DNA of 64,000 nt from JAHEJA01 sp965656445 (GCA_965656445.1 CBFHKO010000002.1:186001-250000); one strand, 5' to 3'. Numbered from the stretch's first letter, positions 1 through 9,084 are shown. Notes: generated from the letters alone by a model not told the origin. Translations and numbers: made by a program.

Positions 1-575
1 GCAGCTTCGATTTCACGTACAGCTTGCGCATCTAAGACGCGCATGACATCGGTTTCAACGACGGCGAAAACGCTGTCTGCATCGACTTGGTCAGATATCC
101 TTGTGCTCGCCTGAGAGGTGAGTGACGCCATTTCAGGACGCGTCTTATAAAGGGATAGCAAAGAGCCACCTAGTTTTTTCGCAGTGTGGCTATCTTGATC
201 ACTTACCGCTTTGATAACCGCGTTTTGCAAGCGATCCAATCTGCTCAAACGGAAAAGGGCAAAGGTTTCGCGTACAATAATGGCCAGCACGCTGAGCGCC
301 AAAAGCACAAGAATGATCGAAAAGGCCCAGCCTAGAATTTGATTGCGCGCAAACATGGAAATAGCGAAATCCCAAAGCGCGAGGGAGACGAAAAATCCTA
401 TAATCGACAGGAGCAAAGATAAGGCCCAGCCTCCCCATCCAATCCCTTTTGAGGTTATTTGCGGTGTAGGCGGCGGCGTCAGGCTCGTGTCAACGACCTC
501 GGGGGCATCGTGGGGATGAAGGAGGGGGGCGTCCTCTTCGATTTCAATAACGACGGGGGCTTTGGTTTTACTCAT
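1..575 (-). CDS. YcjF-type inner-membrane protein (DUF697/TIGR01620), C-terminus outside window
   Basis: The reading frame starts with ATG at 575 and runs off the left edge, so only about 191 residues are visible. An acidic, proline-rich N-terminus is followed by two closely spaced hydrophobic segments (about residues 45-68 and 80-100) and then a cytoplasmic helical part. This layout, and its place directly after ycjX and a small acetyltransferase gene, fits the YcjF/DUF697 family. Its start overlaps the preceding stop as ATGA, so it is translationally coupled in a ycjX-GNAT-ycjF operon. The role of YcjF is not established; in other bacteria the pair is linked to envelope stress. Family assignment is by layout and context and is fairly secure. 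Confidence 0.75.
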   Translation of the reverse strand, partial: MSKTKAPVVIEIEEDAPLLHPHDAPEVVDTSLTPPPTPQITSKGIGWGGWALSLLLSIIGFFVSLALWDFAISMFARNQILGWAFSIILVLLALSVLAIIVRETFALFRLSRLDRLQNAVIKAVSDQDSHTAKKLGGSLLSLYKTRPEMASLTSQASTRISDQVDADSVFAVVETDVMRVLDAQAVREIEA

Positions 576-1006
576 GAGGCTAGTCTTTCCCATCTGAAAT
601 GAATATCAGGCAAGCCTTCGTCATTATGATCGCCATTGCTTGTTGCGAGCGGGTTAAATCCAAGGGACGCATAAAATGCACAAGCGGCTGTGTTATATTG
701 ATGAACCCATGCGCTGAGGCTCGTCCTTTGGGTTTGCAAAAATTCCACCAAAGATCGGGCGATTCCGCGGCGTTGGTCTGACAGGTCAACATAAAGCGCA
801 AGGATATCGTTTTTTCGCAACGCTATAAATCCGGTGATGTGTTGATCTTCATGCACATGAACCCAGCCGTTCGAAATCATGTGTCCACAATAATGAATAA
901 CTTCGGCCTTGGTATGGATCGATGGCAACCAGTCTGTTCGCGCAAAGTGATCTGATAAAATACCACCAATACGTCCCGCATCCAAGTCTGTCGCCGCGCG
1001 GATCAT
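572..1006 (-). CDS. GNAT family N-acetyltransferase
   Basis: This 144-residue protein has the length and pattern of a GNAT acetyltransferase using acetyl-CoA. The central strand (ITGFIALRKNDILALYVD) leads into an acetyl-CoA binding loop of the Q-R-R-G-I-A type near residue 80, and the end carries the common Y-x-x-x-G-F motif (FYASLGF). The acceptor substrate is unknown. It overlaps both neighbours by 4 bases (ATGA) and sits between ycjX and ycjF, so the three are probably co-transcribed. The insertion of a GNAT gene between ycjX and ycjF suggests a protein-modification role, but that is only inference. Confidence 0.85.
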   Translation of the reverse strand: MIRAATDLDAGRIGGILSDHFARTDWLPSIHTKAEVIHYCGHMISNGWVHVHEDQHITGFIALRKNDILALYVDLSDQRRGIARSLVEFLQTQRTSLSAWVHQYNTAACAFYASLGFNPLATSNGDHNDEGLPDIHFRWERLAS

Positions 1007-2418
1007 AGGCGATCCCCAAAGAGATATTCCGCAGCGCGATCCAGCCGAATATGCGCAATGCCCTCTCCATGGCGAAGCGCACTTGGAGGCGGGGCAAATC
1101 GCATCGCGGAAAATTCACCCTCAAGCCATGTTTCTGGTAAATCTGTTGTCTGAGACAGAACAATTTGGGGATCAGAGGGCAGCTCACCTGCAAAGAATAC
1201 CGCTTGCTTGCCAGTGTCTAAAACGGTTCCCCGCACGCAATCAATTTCGGCACCCTTATGGGGGCGGGTTTCTTCGGTCGTACTGCGAACACTCGCTATA
1301 GAAAGCGCTAATGTTTGCGCCCCTTTGAACCGTGCTTCGCGTGCGGCATCATCTGTCAACGCTTGCATCATGGCATTGAGGCTTGCGTGTTGGCTTTGAT
1401 GTAAATGATCCGCTTTGGTTGCAGCAAACAAGATGCGATCAACACGCGCGCCGCGTAGTAAGCGAGACACAGTCGAATTCGTCCCAGGGCGAAAGGCCTT
1501 GAGAATATCACGCATTGTTCGACGCAAGTCTTCAATCGCACGCGGCCCATTATGCAAAGCTCCGAGCACATCAACCAAGACAATTTGTCGATCAATGCGC
1601 GCAAAATGATCCCGAAAAAAGGGTCGCACGACATTTGATTTATAGGCTTCAAAGCGGCGTTTGAATTCACGGCCAAGGCTACCACGCGGGGGGCGGCCGT
1701 CCAAGGTCAGTGGCGCAAACGTCAAAACGGGCGAACCTTGCAAATCACCCGGAAGCAGAAATCGTCCAGGAGTGAGATCGCTGTAACCATCTTCACGCGC
1801 GGCATTCAGGTAGGTTGTGAATTCTTGCGTCAAAGCTTTGGCCAAGGGTTCATCCAAATCGGCATTTGGATCAATCTCGGAGAGTTTGTTTAAATAAGTC
1901 TCTGCACTCTTACGATAGGACAATCGCGCCAGCGTGTCCTTGGACCAATCCTCATAGCTCTTGTCCAAAAGCGAGAGGTCTAACAACCATTCCCCTGGAT
2001 AATCGATGATATCGAGATGTTGAATGTGTGCGGAGCGAAACCCCGACAGCATTCCATTCGGTTTGACCTTTAACGATACGCGCAATTGGCTAATCGTCTT
2101 TGTATTATCGGGCCATCTTGGGGTCGGCCCCGTCAATGCAGCAAGGTTTCCCTCATAATCAAAGCGCGCAACGGTATCGTTAGGCTGCGGTTGCAAAAAA
2201 GCGGTTTCAATCCTTCCTTGCGCCATTGCATGCAGCTGAGACATGCGCCCTTGTTCCAAAAGATTGGCAACCAGAGAGGTGATAAAAACAGTCTTGCCCG
2301 ATCGGGCCAATCCCGTGACGCCCAATCGGATCGGAGCACCAAACAACGTGTCCGTGATTTGCTCATTCGCGGCACCGACTGTATCGCTAATCGTGCGCGT
2401 TACTGTTGAAATGACCAA
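1003..2418 (-). CDS. ycjX: YcjX family P-loop ATPase (DUF463)
   Basis: The 471-residue product has a Walker A loop near the N-terminus (GLARSGKTVF, about residues 35-44), the family's I-D-Y-P-G-E-W motif around residue 138, and a VLVDVLGALHNG stretch. These are typical of YcjX proteins, which are GTP/ATP-binding stress proteins of about 470 residues. The start is TTG at 2418; a strong Shine-Dalgarno (GGAGGA) lies six bases upstream and no ATG fits better. It is the first gene of the ycjX-GNAT-ycjF operon, with ATGA overlap to the next gene. The biochemical role of the family is unresolved; the family call is firm. Confidence 0.9.
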   Translation of the reverse strand: MVISTVTRTISDTVGAANEQITDTLFGAPIRLGVTGLARSGKTVFITSLVANLLEQGRMSQLHAMAQGRIETAFLQPQPNDTVARFDYEGNLAALTGPTPRWPDNTKTISQLRVSLKVKPNGMLSGFRSAHIQHLDIIDYPGEWLLDLSLLDKSYEDWSKDTLARLSYRKSAETYLNKLSEIDPNADLDEPLAKALTQEFTTYLNAAREDGYSDLTPGRFLLPGDLQGSPVLTFAPLTLDGRPPRGSLGREFKRRFEAYKSNVVRPFFRDHFARIDRQIVLVDVLGALHNGPRAIEDLRRTMRDILKAFRPGTNSTVSRLLRGARVDRILFAATKADHLHQSQHASLNAMMQALTDDAAREARFKGAQTLALSIASVRSTTEETRPHKGAEIDCVRGTVLDTGKQAVFFAGELPSDPQIVLSQTTDLPETWLEGEFSAMRFAPPPSALRHGEGIAHIRLDRAAEYLFGDRL

Positions 2419-2537
2419 ATCTATTCCTCCAAAACCTGATCAATAGTTAAGCAGTCGTTGCAAAAATTGCTAGATGACTTTGCGGGGAATTCGCAAAAGG
2501 ACTTTCACAGGGGAATAAATTGTTCTAATTCGCATTC

Positions 2538-3311
2538 ATGCCTAGATATGCCTTAAAAATTGAATACCACGGTGCGCCCTTTGCTGGATGGCAGAGGCAA
2601 GCAGACCAACCCTCGGTTCAAGGTGCGATTGAGGCGGCTTTGGCCAAGTTGGAGACGCGTGATCACACAATTGCAGCGGCTGGGCGCACGGATGCAGGGG
2701 TGCATGCAACGGGTCAAGTAGCGCATTGCGATATGGACAAGCCGTGGGATCCGTTTCGTTTAAGTGAGGCATTGAATTTCCACCTAAAACCTCAGCCCGT
2801 GTCCATTGTTGCCTGTGCGGAGGTGGCTGATGATTGGCATGCCCGCTTTAGCGCTTTAGAGCGTCGCTATGTGTTCCGTCTATTATGTCGGCGTGCGCCT
2901 TCGACCCATGACAAAGGATTGGTGTGGCGGGTAAATCGCATGCTTGATTTGGATGCGATGCGCGAGGGGGCGGCCCATTTATTGGGACATCATGATTTCA
3001 CAACCTTCCGATCCTCAATTTGTCAGGCGCAAAGCCCAGTGAAGTCGCTTGATATGCTAGACATCGACTTAATTGACGGCTGGTCTGGACCTGAATTTCG
3101 GTTTTATGTCAGGGCGCGGAGCTTTCTTCATAATCAAGTGCGCAGCTTCGTGGGTACCTTGGAGCGCGTTGGATCAGGGTATTGGGATCAGATTGACGTG
3201 AAACATGCCTTGGAGGCCCGCGATAGATCGGCCTGTGGTCCCGTGTCCCCACCCCAAGGGCTTTATCTAGCAGAGGTGTGTTACCCGACAGACCCCTTTG
3301 ATGCTGGGTGA
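2538..3311 (+). CDS. truA: tRNA pseudouridine(38-40) synthase TruA
   Basis: TruA converts uridines 38-40 of the tRNA anticodon arm to pseudouridine. The 257-residue product matches the family length. The catalytic motif A-G-R-T-D-A-G-V-H contains the nucleophilic aspartate at residue 52, and the N-terminus (YHGAPFAGWQRQ) is characteristic. The C-terminal half holds the RSFLHNQVR motif typical of TruA. The 3' end overlaps the convergent NUDIX gene by 31 bases on the opposite strand. It is divergent from ycjX, with a 119-bp intergenic region containing a short inverted repeat (tttgcg/cgcaaa, 2478-2496). Confidence 0.96.
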   Translation: MPRYALKIEYHGAPFAGWQRQADQPSVQGAIEAALAKLETRDHTIAAAGRTDAGVHATGQVAHCDMDKPWDPFRLSEALNFHLKPQPVSIVACAEVADDWHARFSALERRYVFRLLCRRAPSTHDKGLVWRVNRMLDLDAMREGAAHLLGHHDFTTFRSSICQAQSPVKSLDMLDIDLIDGWSGPEFRFYVRARSFLHNQVRSFVGTLERVGSGYWDQIDVKHALEARDRSACGPVSPPQGLYLAEVCYPTDPFDAG

Positions 3312-3772
3312 TTATGTAACGCTTTGGTTTTTCGCAATGAATTTATGAGTTTGACCAATGATGGGTCGCTCAATAATTTTTCAGCCTTGCGCAGGGACAC
3401 CCATTTAAGGGTACGTTGACCGCGTTCAGGGAATTTCTTGAGCTGCTTTTTTTCTGGCGTCAAAAATACATGCACTTGGACTTTGCGACGACGTTTATCT
3501 ATGTAACGTTTGGTGTACTGGAATTGGCCGATCTCGGGACAATCAGCGGATTTTCTTGTTACAACGCCTGCTTCTTCCCATGCCTCTATTTGGGCAGCTC
3601 TCGCAAAGGTCTTGTCCCGCATGGGCCAACCTTTTGGAATAATCCAACGACCAGTTTCACGGCTGGTAATGATCAATATCTCTGGCTTACCATTCTTTTT
3701 CCAACGCGCACATAGGGCGGCAACTTGGACAAGATGCGCTTTGTCATCAAGGACATTGTTTGGATTTGACAT
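3281..3772 (-). CDS. NUDIX hydrolase
   Basis: This 163-residue protein has a NUDIX fold: an early strand pattern (KPEILIITSRETGRWIIPKGW) followed by the NUDIX helix with the core A-W-E-E-A-G-V around residues 68-74. The box is slightly degenerate: the first Glu of G-x5-E is Lys and the R-E pair is I-E, while the metal-binding E-E is kept. The resemblance is to diphosphoinositol-polyphosphate/dinucleoside-polyphosphate-type NUDIX proteins. Substrate unknown. Its last 31 bases overlap the end of truA on the opposite strand. ATG start at 3772. Confidence 0.88.
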   Translation of the reverse strand: MSNPNNVLDDKAHLVQVAALCARWKKNGKPEILIITSRETGRWIIPKGWPMRDKTFARAAQIEAWEEAGVVTRKSADCPEIGQFQYTKRYIDKRRRKVQVHVFLTPEKKQLKKFPERGQRTLKWVSLRKAEKLLSDPSLVKLINSLRKTKALHNHPASKGSVG

Positions 3773-3833
3773 TAAACTGCTTCTTTTTTGACTATTTTGA
3801 TATCAAATTAGTCTAAGATTGCAAACAAAGCCT

Positions 3834-6269
3834 TTAGTTTGGTCGCTGTTTTACCCGAAGTGTGGGATCTTCGTGACGCGGATCCTCAGGCCATGGGTGT
3901 TTGGGATATCGGCCACGCATGTCTTTGCGAACGTCTTCATAGCTTGTGTCCCAGAACCGAGGGATATCCATTGTGGTTTGTAATGGTCGCCCCGCGGGGG
4001 ACAGCAAGGTGACGCGCAAGGGTGTATTCCCAACCATTGGGTGGCTCACTTGACCAAACATTTCCTGAAGGCGAAGCTCGATTGTTGGATGATCGGCGTC
4101 ATAATCAATCGGAATGCGTCGTCCCAAAGGTGTCGTGAAATGCGCGGGAACGGCGGCGTCCAATCGTTGCAGTTGATCCCAGCTTAAGCATCCGCGCAAT
4201 GGGTCCAAGAGGTCAAACTTTTTCCACGCCTCTGCAGTTTTTATCCCCGTCAAATAGGGGGCGAGCCACGTCTCTAAGGTGTCCATCAGATGGGCGTCAG
4301 ACAGATCAGGCATATCGCGCTCAACAAGGCGAACACGTGCGAGAAACCGTTTTGCAGCAGGGCTATATGTCAGCCCCAAATCCCGAACACCATCGAGCAT
4401 GGCCGCCGTTATATTTGTGTCACTCGCGTCTTTCCAAATGCGATCATCTAGAACCAGCGCACCAAGTTGTTCTTGCTGTCGCGCGACGACACGCCGATCC
4501 CGCTTGGACCAGTAACAAATATCTACCCATTTGATTTCATTTGAAAATAATTCGCGAATGTCGGCTTGGCTGATGGGGATCGCTTGACGAATTTTCGCCT
4601 CACGCGGGTTCCCATCGAGATCGGATGCCACAAGAAACCGCTCATTTGCGAGGCTGTCTGCATTGTCTAAAATCGCCCCTTTGCCCCCACTTAAAACAAA
4701 GCGGGCATCGCTGCCTTTGCGGCGTTGGCCGATGCGGTCGGGGTAGGCGAGGGCGACCATTTGCGCAGGGCTCAAGGGGCGTGCGCTATCACTCAAACGA
4801 CCGAGCCGTTTGGCCTCTGCTTTGATACGCTCAAGCGCTGGGCGATTGAGGGAATAGGGATACCGCTCAGTGAACCCTTTGGTGTTTGAGACGGCTTCAA
4901 TACGCAAACTTAGATCAACAGGTGCGCCTCGGGACAAGGGATCACGATCACTCAACAACGCCGCGATTGGGGCGGAAGGTTTGCCCGCGATTGCCAACAT
5001 ATGCGCCAATCGGGGATGGACAGGCATACGCGCAAGTGCACGTCCATGTGCCGAAATGCGCCCGTTGTCATCTAGGGCGTCAAGGTTCACCAAAAGATTT
5101 TTCGCCTCTGAAAACAACGTATTAGGCAGTTGCGTCAGAAAGGCCAGATCATCCGGACTGCTGCCCCAAATCGCCAAATCGAGCGCCAGTCCTGTCAAAT
5201 CCGCTGTTTCTATTTCCGCAGGCGCAAAGGCGGGCAAGGTGCCTTCTTCGGCGCGCGACCATAGCTTGTAACACCACCCCTCTGCGACCCGTCCAGCGCG
5301 GCCCATGCGTTGGGTGGCTTCGGCTTTGCTGACGCGTTCCGTGATCAATCGCGTCATGCCAGTGCCGCCGTCAAATCGGGCGCGACGGGCATATCCTGCG
5401 TCGATCACAACACGGACATCTGGGATGGTTAATGACGTCTCAGCGATGGATGTTGCGACCACGATTTTACGTCGGTATTGCGTCGGTATTACGGCGGTGC
5501 GTTGATCGGTAAAGGACAAGGCCCCATAGAGCGGAAAAATATCGGTCTCTTTGTCCAATGTCGGCTTTACCCGTGCGATCACTTGGTGAATGTCCCGCTC
5601 TCCAGGGACAAAGGCCAAGATGCCCCCGTCGTGGTCCTTGAGAGCCTGTTCAATCGCTTGCGCGACGAGCACATCCAAGCGATCTGTTTTCGCGGTGGGA
5701 CGGTCGCGCCAGATTGGCGTGACCTCAAAGCTTTTGCCCTCTGAAATAATGACAGGGGCATCATCCAACAGTTTGGCAATCGGCGCGGCGTCCAAGGTTG
5801 CAGACATCACCAAGAGCGTTAGGTCAGGCCTCAGGATTGATCTGGCCTCGATGCAAAGGGCTAGCCCCAAATCCGCATTCAATGAGCGCTCGTGAAATTC
5901 GTCAAAAATAACGCAAGCCACGCCGCTCAGTTCGGGATCAGATTGCAACATGCGGGTCAAGATGCCTTCGGTGACAACTTCGATCCGTGTGTGCGGGGAT
6001 GTTTTGGCCTCGCCTCGAATGCGGTAGCCGACGGTTTGGCCAACATCTTCACCCAAGGTGTCCGCCATACGCTCGGCAGCAGAGCGCGCGGCGAGCCGTC
6101 TGGGTTCAAGCATAATAATGCGACCCTCACGCTCAGTATGTTCTAACAGGGCAAGAGGTACACAGGTCGTCTTGCCCGCACCGGGAGGGGCGCATAAAAC
6201 GGCGCGGCCGCTCTGATGAAGGGCGGCAATCACATCGGGAATTACGTCATGAATCGGTAGCTGTGTCAC
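3834..6269 (-). CDS. hrpB: ATP-dependent helicase HrpB
   Basis: HrpB is a DEAH-box-type superfamily 2 helicase. Near the N-terminus lie Walker A (PPGAGKTT), then D-E-F-H-E-R-S (motif II), V-M-S-A-T-L-D (motif III) and the motif VI region QRMGRAGR. The C-terminal HrpB domain ends the protein. I prefer a GTG start at 6269 (811 residues), which removes the overlap with the upstream gene and leaves seven bases after its stop; an AAGG element precedes it. A longer frame reaches an ATG at 6335 but lies wholly inside the upstream gene. The specific RNA substrate of HrpB is not known. Confidence 0.93.
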   Translation of the reverse strand: MTQLPIHDVIPDVIAALHQSGRAVLCAPPGAGKTTCVPLALLEHTEREGRIIMLEPRRLAARSAAERMADTLGEDVGQTVGYRIRGEAKTSPHTRIEVVTEGILTRMLQSDPELSGVACVIFDEFHERSLNADLGLALCIEARSILRPDLTLLVMSATLDAAPIAKLLDDAPVIISEGKSFEVTPIWRDRPTAKTDRLDVLVAQAIEQALKDHDGGILAFVPGERDIHQVIARVKPTLDKETDIFPLYGALSFTDQRTAVIPTQYRRKIVVATSIAETSLTIPDVRVVIDAGYARRARFDGGTGMTRLITERVSKAEATQRMGRAGRVAEGWCYKLWSRAEEGTLPAFAPAEIETADLTGLALDLAIWGSSPDDLAFLTQLPNTLFSEAKNLLVNLDALDDNGRISAHGRALARMPVHPRLAHMLAIAGKPSAPIAALLSDRDPLSRGAPVDLSLRIEAVSNTKGFTERYPYSLNRPALERIKAEAKRLGRLSDSARPLSPAQMVALAYPDRIGQRRKGSDARFVLSGGKGAILDNADSLANERFLVASDLDGNPREAKIRQAIPISQADIRELFSNEIKWVDICYWSKRDRRVVARQQEQLGALVLDDRIWKDASDTNITAAMLDGVRDLGLTYSPAAKRFLARVRLVERDMPDLSDAHLMDTLETWLAPYLTGIKTAEAWKKFDLLDPLRGCLSWDQLQRLDAAVPAHFTTPLGRRIPIDYDADHPTIELRLQEMFGQVSHPMVGNTPLRVTLLSPAGRPLQTTMDIPRFWDTSYEDVRKDMRGRYPKHPWPEDPRHEDPTLRVKQRPN

Positions 6270-6276
6270 ATCGCCT

Positions 6277-6993
6277 TTATTGACGAACAAATCGCGCGCG
6301 TCCACGCAATGTTGATATTTCCATATCAGAGACACGATAGGTGTCGCCTTTGAGGGCGTAATTCAGGGCAAACGGAAACTGTGTTCCCTCTGACATTTCA
6401 CGTTTAGAAAAGCCATCCACACGTTTGTAAAGACCGCTACATTTCAACATAGATCCTGATTTTTTAGGGTTTGACAGCGTGATGGTCACACGTCGCGCCC
6501 CGTCAAAGAGGTCTATTTTTGAATTACACACTGATTTTGCGGAGGCATCATTCAACACCAAAGCAATCGCCGTCATCGGATCAACGGTTCCCTTTTGTTT
6601 TTTGGGGTCAGCCCAATGGGATTTGGGTAATTTACGTTCTGTTACCCGTGGGATGCCATTGGAATAGCTGATTGATTTTTGGCTCTCTCGACGACCCGTG
6701 TTTGAATCCTCTTGATAGGATTGCGGTGCATGTTTGCCTTTGACAATTTTTCCAGACGAGCTTGCTGTGAATTTGTATTTTGCCAAGGCTCCGACGATTC
6801 CAGTCGATTGTAAAATACCCGACGCGCTGTAGTTTGACCCGCTTTGGGCATAGGCATATTTCAACTGTCCTGCTTTGATACCGCGCAAGTAAACATTATA
6901 GGTGCTTGTCTTGGTCTCTGCGACAACAGGGGTTGCACAGATGAGCGCAAGGCTTGCTGCGATTGCTTTGGTCAGCGTCAATTTTTTTTGCAT
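6277..6993 (-). CDS. Secreted/periplasmic DUF3108 domain protein
   Basis: The product (238 residues from the chosen start) has a clear Sec signal peptide: positively charged M-Q-K-K-L, a hydrophobic run, and a likely cleavage after PVVA-E. The mature part (YNVYLRGIKAGQLKYAYAQSG) has the beta-rich repeats and spacing of DUF3108 proteins, which are lipocalin-like periplasmic proteins of unknown function. Several in-frame ATGs exist upstream (7014, 7008, 6996); 6993 is chosen because GGAAAG sits seven bases before it. It lies directly upstream of hrpB, probably in one operon. Confidence 0.8.
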   Translation of the reverse strand: MQKKLTLTKAIAASLALICATPVVAETKTSTYNVYLRGIKAGQLKYAYAQSGSNYSASGILQSTGIVGALAKYKFTASSSGKIVKGKHAPQSYQEDSNTGRRESQKSISYSNGIPRVTERKLPKSHWADPKKQKGTVDPMTAIALVLNDASAKSVCNSKIDLFDGARRVTITLSNPKKSGSMLKCSGLYKRVDGFSKREMSEGTQFPFALNYALKGDTYRVSDMEISTLRGRARFVRQ

Positions 6994-7084
6994 CATCCCA
7001 CTTTCCATGGCCATGTTGGTCTGGACTTTTGTTATCTAAACAAGGCAAGAAAAGGCGACAAAGGTCAACGGGGCCACAATTTTT

Positions 7085-8089
7085 ATGCGGAAAGCTGCCG
7101 AAAATCGAATGCACATGATACCTGAGCTTGCGGAAAAAATTCTGAAATCTGATCGGCGTTCCCTGTCGCGGGCGATTACTTTGGTCGAAAGCAGTCGCGC
7201 AGATCACCAAGAGCAAGCCGCTGCACTCATTGCCGAAGTGAGCAAGCATAAACGCCAAGCGCTTCGCATTGGGTTGTCGGGGACGCCGGGGGTTGGAAAG
7301 TCCACGTTTATCGAAAGCTTTGGGATGCAATTGATCGCCCAAGGCCTGCGGGTTGCTGTGTTGGCAGTTGATCCGAGTTCGGCGCGCTCAGGTGGGTCAA
7401 TCTTGGGGGACAAGACGCGCATGGATTATCTATCGCGTGAACCGAATGCCTTTATTCGCCCGTCACCATCGCAATCGCATCTTGGTGGTGTGGCGCGCCG
7501 TACCCGAGAAGCAGTCGCGCTCTGTGAGGCGGCGAATTTTGATGTGGTGTTGATCGAAACCGTGGGGGTTGGACAATCGGAAACCATCGTTGCGGAAATG
7601 TCGGACCTCTTTATTTTGCTCTTGGCCCCTGCGGGTGGGGACGAGCTTCAAGGCGTCAAACGCGGCATCATGGAGATGGCGGATATCATCCTTGTGAACA
7701 AGGCTGACGGGGATTTGAAATCGGCCGCCACGCGGACCTGTGCGGATTATGCAGGGGCGTTGCGATTGTTGCGCAAACGTCCCCAAGACCCAGAGGGATA
7801 TCCCCTCGCGATGACCGTTTCGGCGGCGACGCAGGACGGGTTGGATGAGGCTTGGCAAAAGATGCAAGAGTTGTCCGATTGGCGCAAATCCGTGGGTAAG
7901 TTCGACGAGATCCGCGAATCCCAAGCGCGGTTTTGGTTTCAAGAGGACTTGAAGCAAGGCTTGCTCTCTGTGTTGAAGCGCGAAGATGTTGCGGCGCTGT
8001 CGGATGAGATTGCTCAACAGGTCGCCCAAGGTGATCTGTCTCCGGCGCAGGCTGCGCAGTCTGTGATGAGGTATATTCAGGGACAGTGA
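7085..8089 (+). CDS. meaB: Methylmalonyl-CoA mutase-associated GTPase MeaB
   Basis: MeaB is a G3E-family P-loop GTPase that chaperones cobalamin loading and protects methylmalonyl-CoA mutase. The protein has the P-loop GTPGVGKS (about residues 66-73), the V-D-P-S-S-A-R-S-G-G-S-I-L-G-D-K motif, the G3 region ETVGVGQSE, and NKAD as G4. Length (334) is usual. The ATG at 7085 is used, but ATGs at 7109 and 7115 are equally plausible because no strong ribosome binding site is visible. The mutase itself is not in the window. MeaB implies B12-dependent propionate/methylmalonyl-CoA metabolism. Confidence 0.95.
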   Translation: MRKAAENRMHMIPELAEKILKSDRRSLSRAITLVESSRADHQEQAAALIAEVSKHKRQALRIGLSGTPGVGKSTFIESFGMQLIAQGLRVAVLAVDPSSARSGGSILGDKTRMDYLSREPNAFIRPSPSQSHLGGVARRTREAVALCEAANFDVVLIETVGVGQSETIVAEMSDLFILLLAPAGGDELQGVKRGIMEMADIILVNKADGDLKSAATRTCADYAGALRLLRKRPQDPEGYPLAMTVSAATQDGLDEAWQKMQELSDWRKSVGKFDEIRESQARFWFQEDLKQGLLSVLKREDVAALSDEIAQQVAQGDLSPAQAAQSVMRYIQGQ

Positions 8090-8159
8090 CGATTCGAGCG
8101 TGTCATTGGGAAACCCAAGGGAATATCAGCCTGAGATCGCTGTTTGCCGACGAAACCCT

Positions 8160-8200
8160 GTTATTTCGCTCTGAATTGTCGAAATAACCAGTTCAGAGCG
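8160..8200. other. Two interleaved perfect 9-bp inverted repeats
   Basis: In the 237-bp gap between meaB and rpmB two perfect 9-bp inverted repeats interlock: gttatttcg (8160-8168) with cgaaataac (8180-8188), and cgctctgaa (8167-8175) with ttcagagcg (8192-8200). They share two bases, so as RNA they could form mutually exclusive hairpins or a pseudoknot; as DNA they could be overlapping binding sites. They lie just upstream of the predicted rpmB promoter, so they would be either the meaB 3' end or an operator. Confidence 0.55.
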
Positions 8201-8201
8201 C

Positions 8202-8230
8202 TTGACGATCATTTGCTTTCATCCTAGAAG
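8202..8230 (+). promoter_or_regulatory. Predicted sigma-70-type promoter of rpmB
   Basis: A -35 element TTGACG (five of six to consensus) is followed after 17 bases by TAGAAG as a -10 element. It lies 97 bp upstream of the rpmB ATG. Prediction from sequence only. Confidence 0.5.
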
Positions 8231-8326
8231 CAGCAAACCGAATTTATGGCGCCGCCCTTTGCTGCGCCTTTTTATATTGGTAGGTGTCCGAGATGCCTGC
8301 TGTAGACCAAACAAGAGGTATCTGAC

Positions 8327-8617
8327 ATGTCGCGCCGCTGCGAACTTACTGGAAAAGGCCCGATGACTGGCAACAATGTCAGCCACGCCAACAACAAAAC
8401 ACGCCGTCGTTTCTTGCCAAACCTGAACGATGTGACTTTGCAGTCTGAAACACTTGGTCGTTCTGTTAAACTACGTATTTCTGCTGCTGCATTGCGCACA
8501 GTGGATCACCGTGGTGGCTTGGACGCGTTTCTTGCAAAAGCAAAAGACACTGAGTTGTCTTCAACAGCTTTGAAAATCAAAAAAGAAATCGCAAAAGCGC
8601 AAACTGCAACTGCGTAA
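8327..8617 (+). CDS. rpmB: 50S ribosomal protein L28
   Basis: L28 is a structural protein of the large ribosomal subunit. The N-terminus M-S-R-R-C-E-L-T-G-K-G-P, followed by GNNVSHANNKTRRRFLPNL, is diagnostic. At 96 residues it has the length of the alphaproteobacterial form, with a C-terminal lysine-rich extension. An AGAGG element lies upstream of the ATG. The gene stands alone, with its own predicted promoter and a strong terminator. Confidence 0.98.
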   Translation: MSRRCELTGKGPMTGNNVSHANNKTRRRFLPNLNDVTLQSETLGRSVKLRISAAALRTVDHRGGLDAFLAKAKDTELSSTALKIKKEIAKAQTATA

Positions 8618-8641
8618 GCGCTGCGACATTTGATCGATTTG

Positions 8642-8673
8642 AAAACCCTGTCCGAAAACGGCAGGGTTTTTTT
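8642..8673 (+). terminator. Rho-independent terminator after rpmB
   Basis: The stem aaaaccctg/cagggtttt is extended by ccg/cgg around an aaaa loop with a single bulged t, and is followed by an uninterrupted T run (8667-8673). It lies 25 bp after the rpmB stop. This is a textbook intrinsic terminator. Confidence 0.92.
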
Positions 8674-8699
8674 ATGGAACGAAAGGGATTCGCATCACT

Positions 8700-9047
8700 G
8701 TGACGAAGATGGCAGGCATATTTAAGGTCTTTTTGATCTTATTGGCGCTCATGTCTGGGCAAAGCATTGCGCAAATGCGCGCGATGCCAGATGCCGTGTC
8801 GGTCATGGTGCTCTGTACAGGGACGGGGGCGGTCAATGTCGCCGTGGATCAAGAGGGTCAACCTGTCGATCCCGCACCGATCTGTCCTGAATGCCTAGTC
8901 AGCTTTGCAATTGATGCGGAGGCCACGCCATTTGACACGGTAGCACGACGCCTTGTGGTCGTTTCGCCTGAGTGGATCACACAGGACCTTTATGGGGTGA
9001 TCCAACCAGACACGCGCTATGCGAGAGGCCCGCCTGTGATTGGTTGA
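8700..9047 (+). CDS. Small secreted Cys-containing protein beside a copper chaperone
   Basis: A 115-residue protein with a signal peptide (cleavage likely after SIA). The mature part has a lone Cys (VLC) and a C-P-E-C pair about 30 residues later, which could bind metal or form disulfides. The pattern recalls small DUF2946-like proteins found in copper loci, but the match is not firm. It precedes the PCu(A)C chaperone gene by only 37 bp, so the two are probably co-transcribed and share a role in periplasmic copper handling. The start is GTG at 8700; an in-frame ATG lies at 8709. Confidence 0.6.
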   Translation: MTKMAGIFKVFLILLALMSGQSIAQMRAMPDAVSVMVLCTGTGAVNVAVDQEGQPVDPAPICPECLVSFAIDAEATPFDTVARRLVVVSPEWITQDLYGVIQPDTRYARGPPVIG

Positions 9048-9084
9048 GACTTTTACACTCAACACTCAATCAAAGGATACGACT

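Noticed and set aside
3281..3311. truA and NUDIX overlap as a sequencing error
   Set aside because: Both C-termini look complete and convergent overlaps of this size occur elsewhere in the window (lolD/glycosyltransferase).
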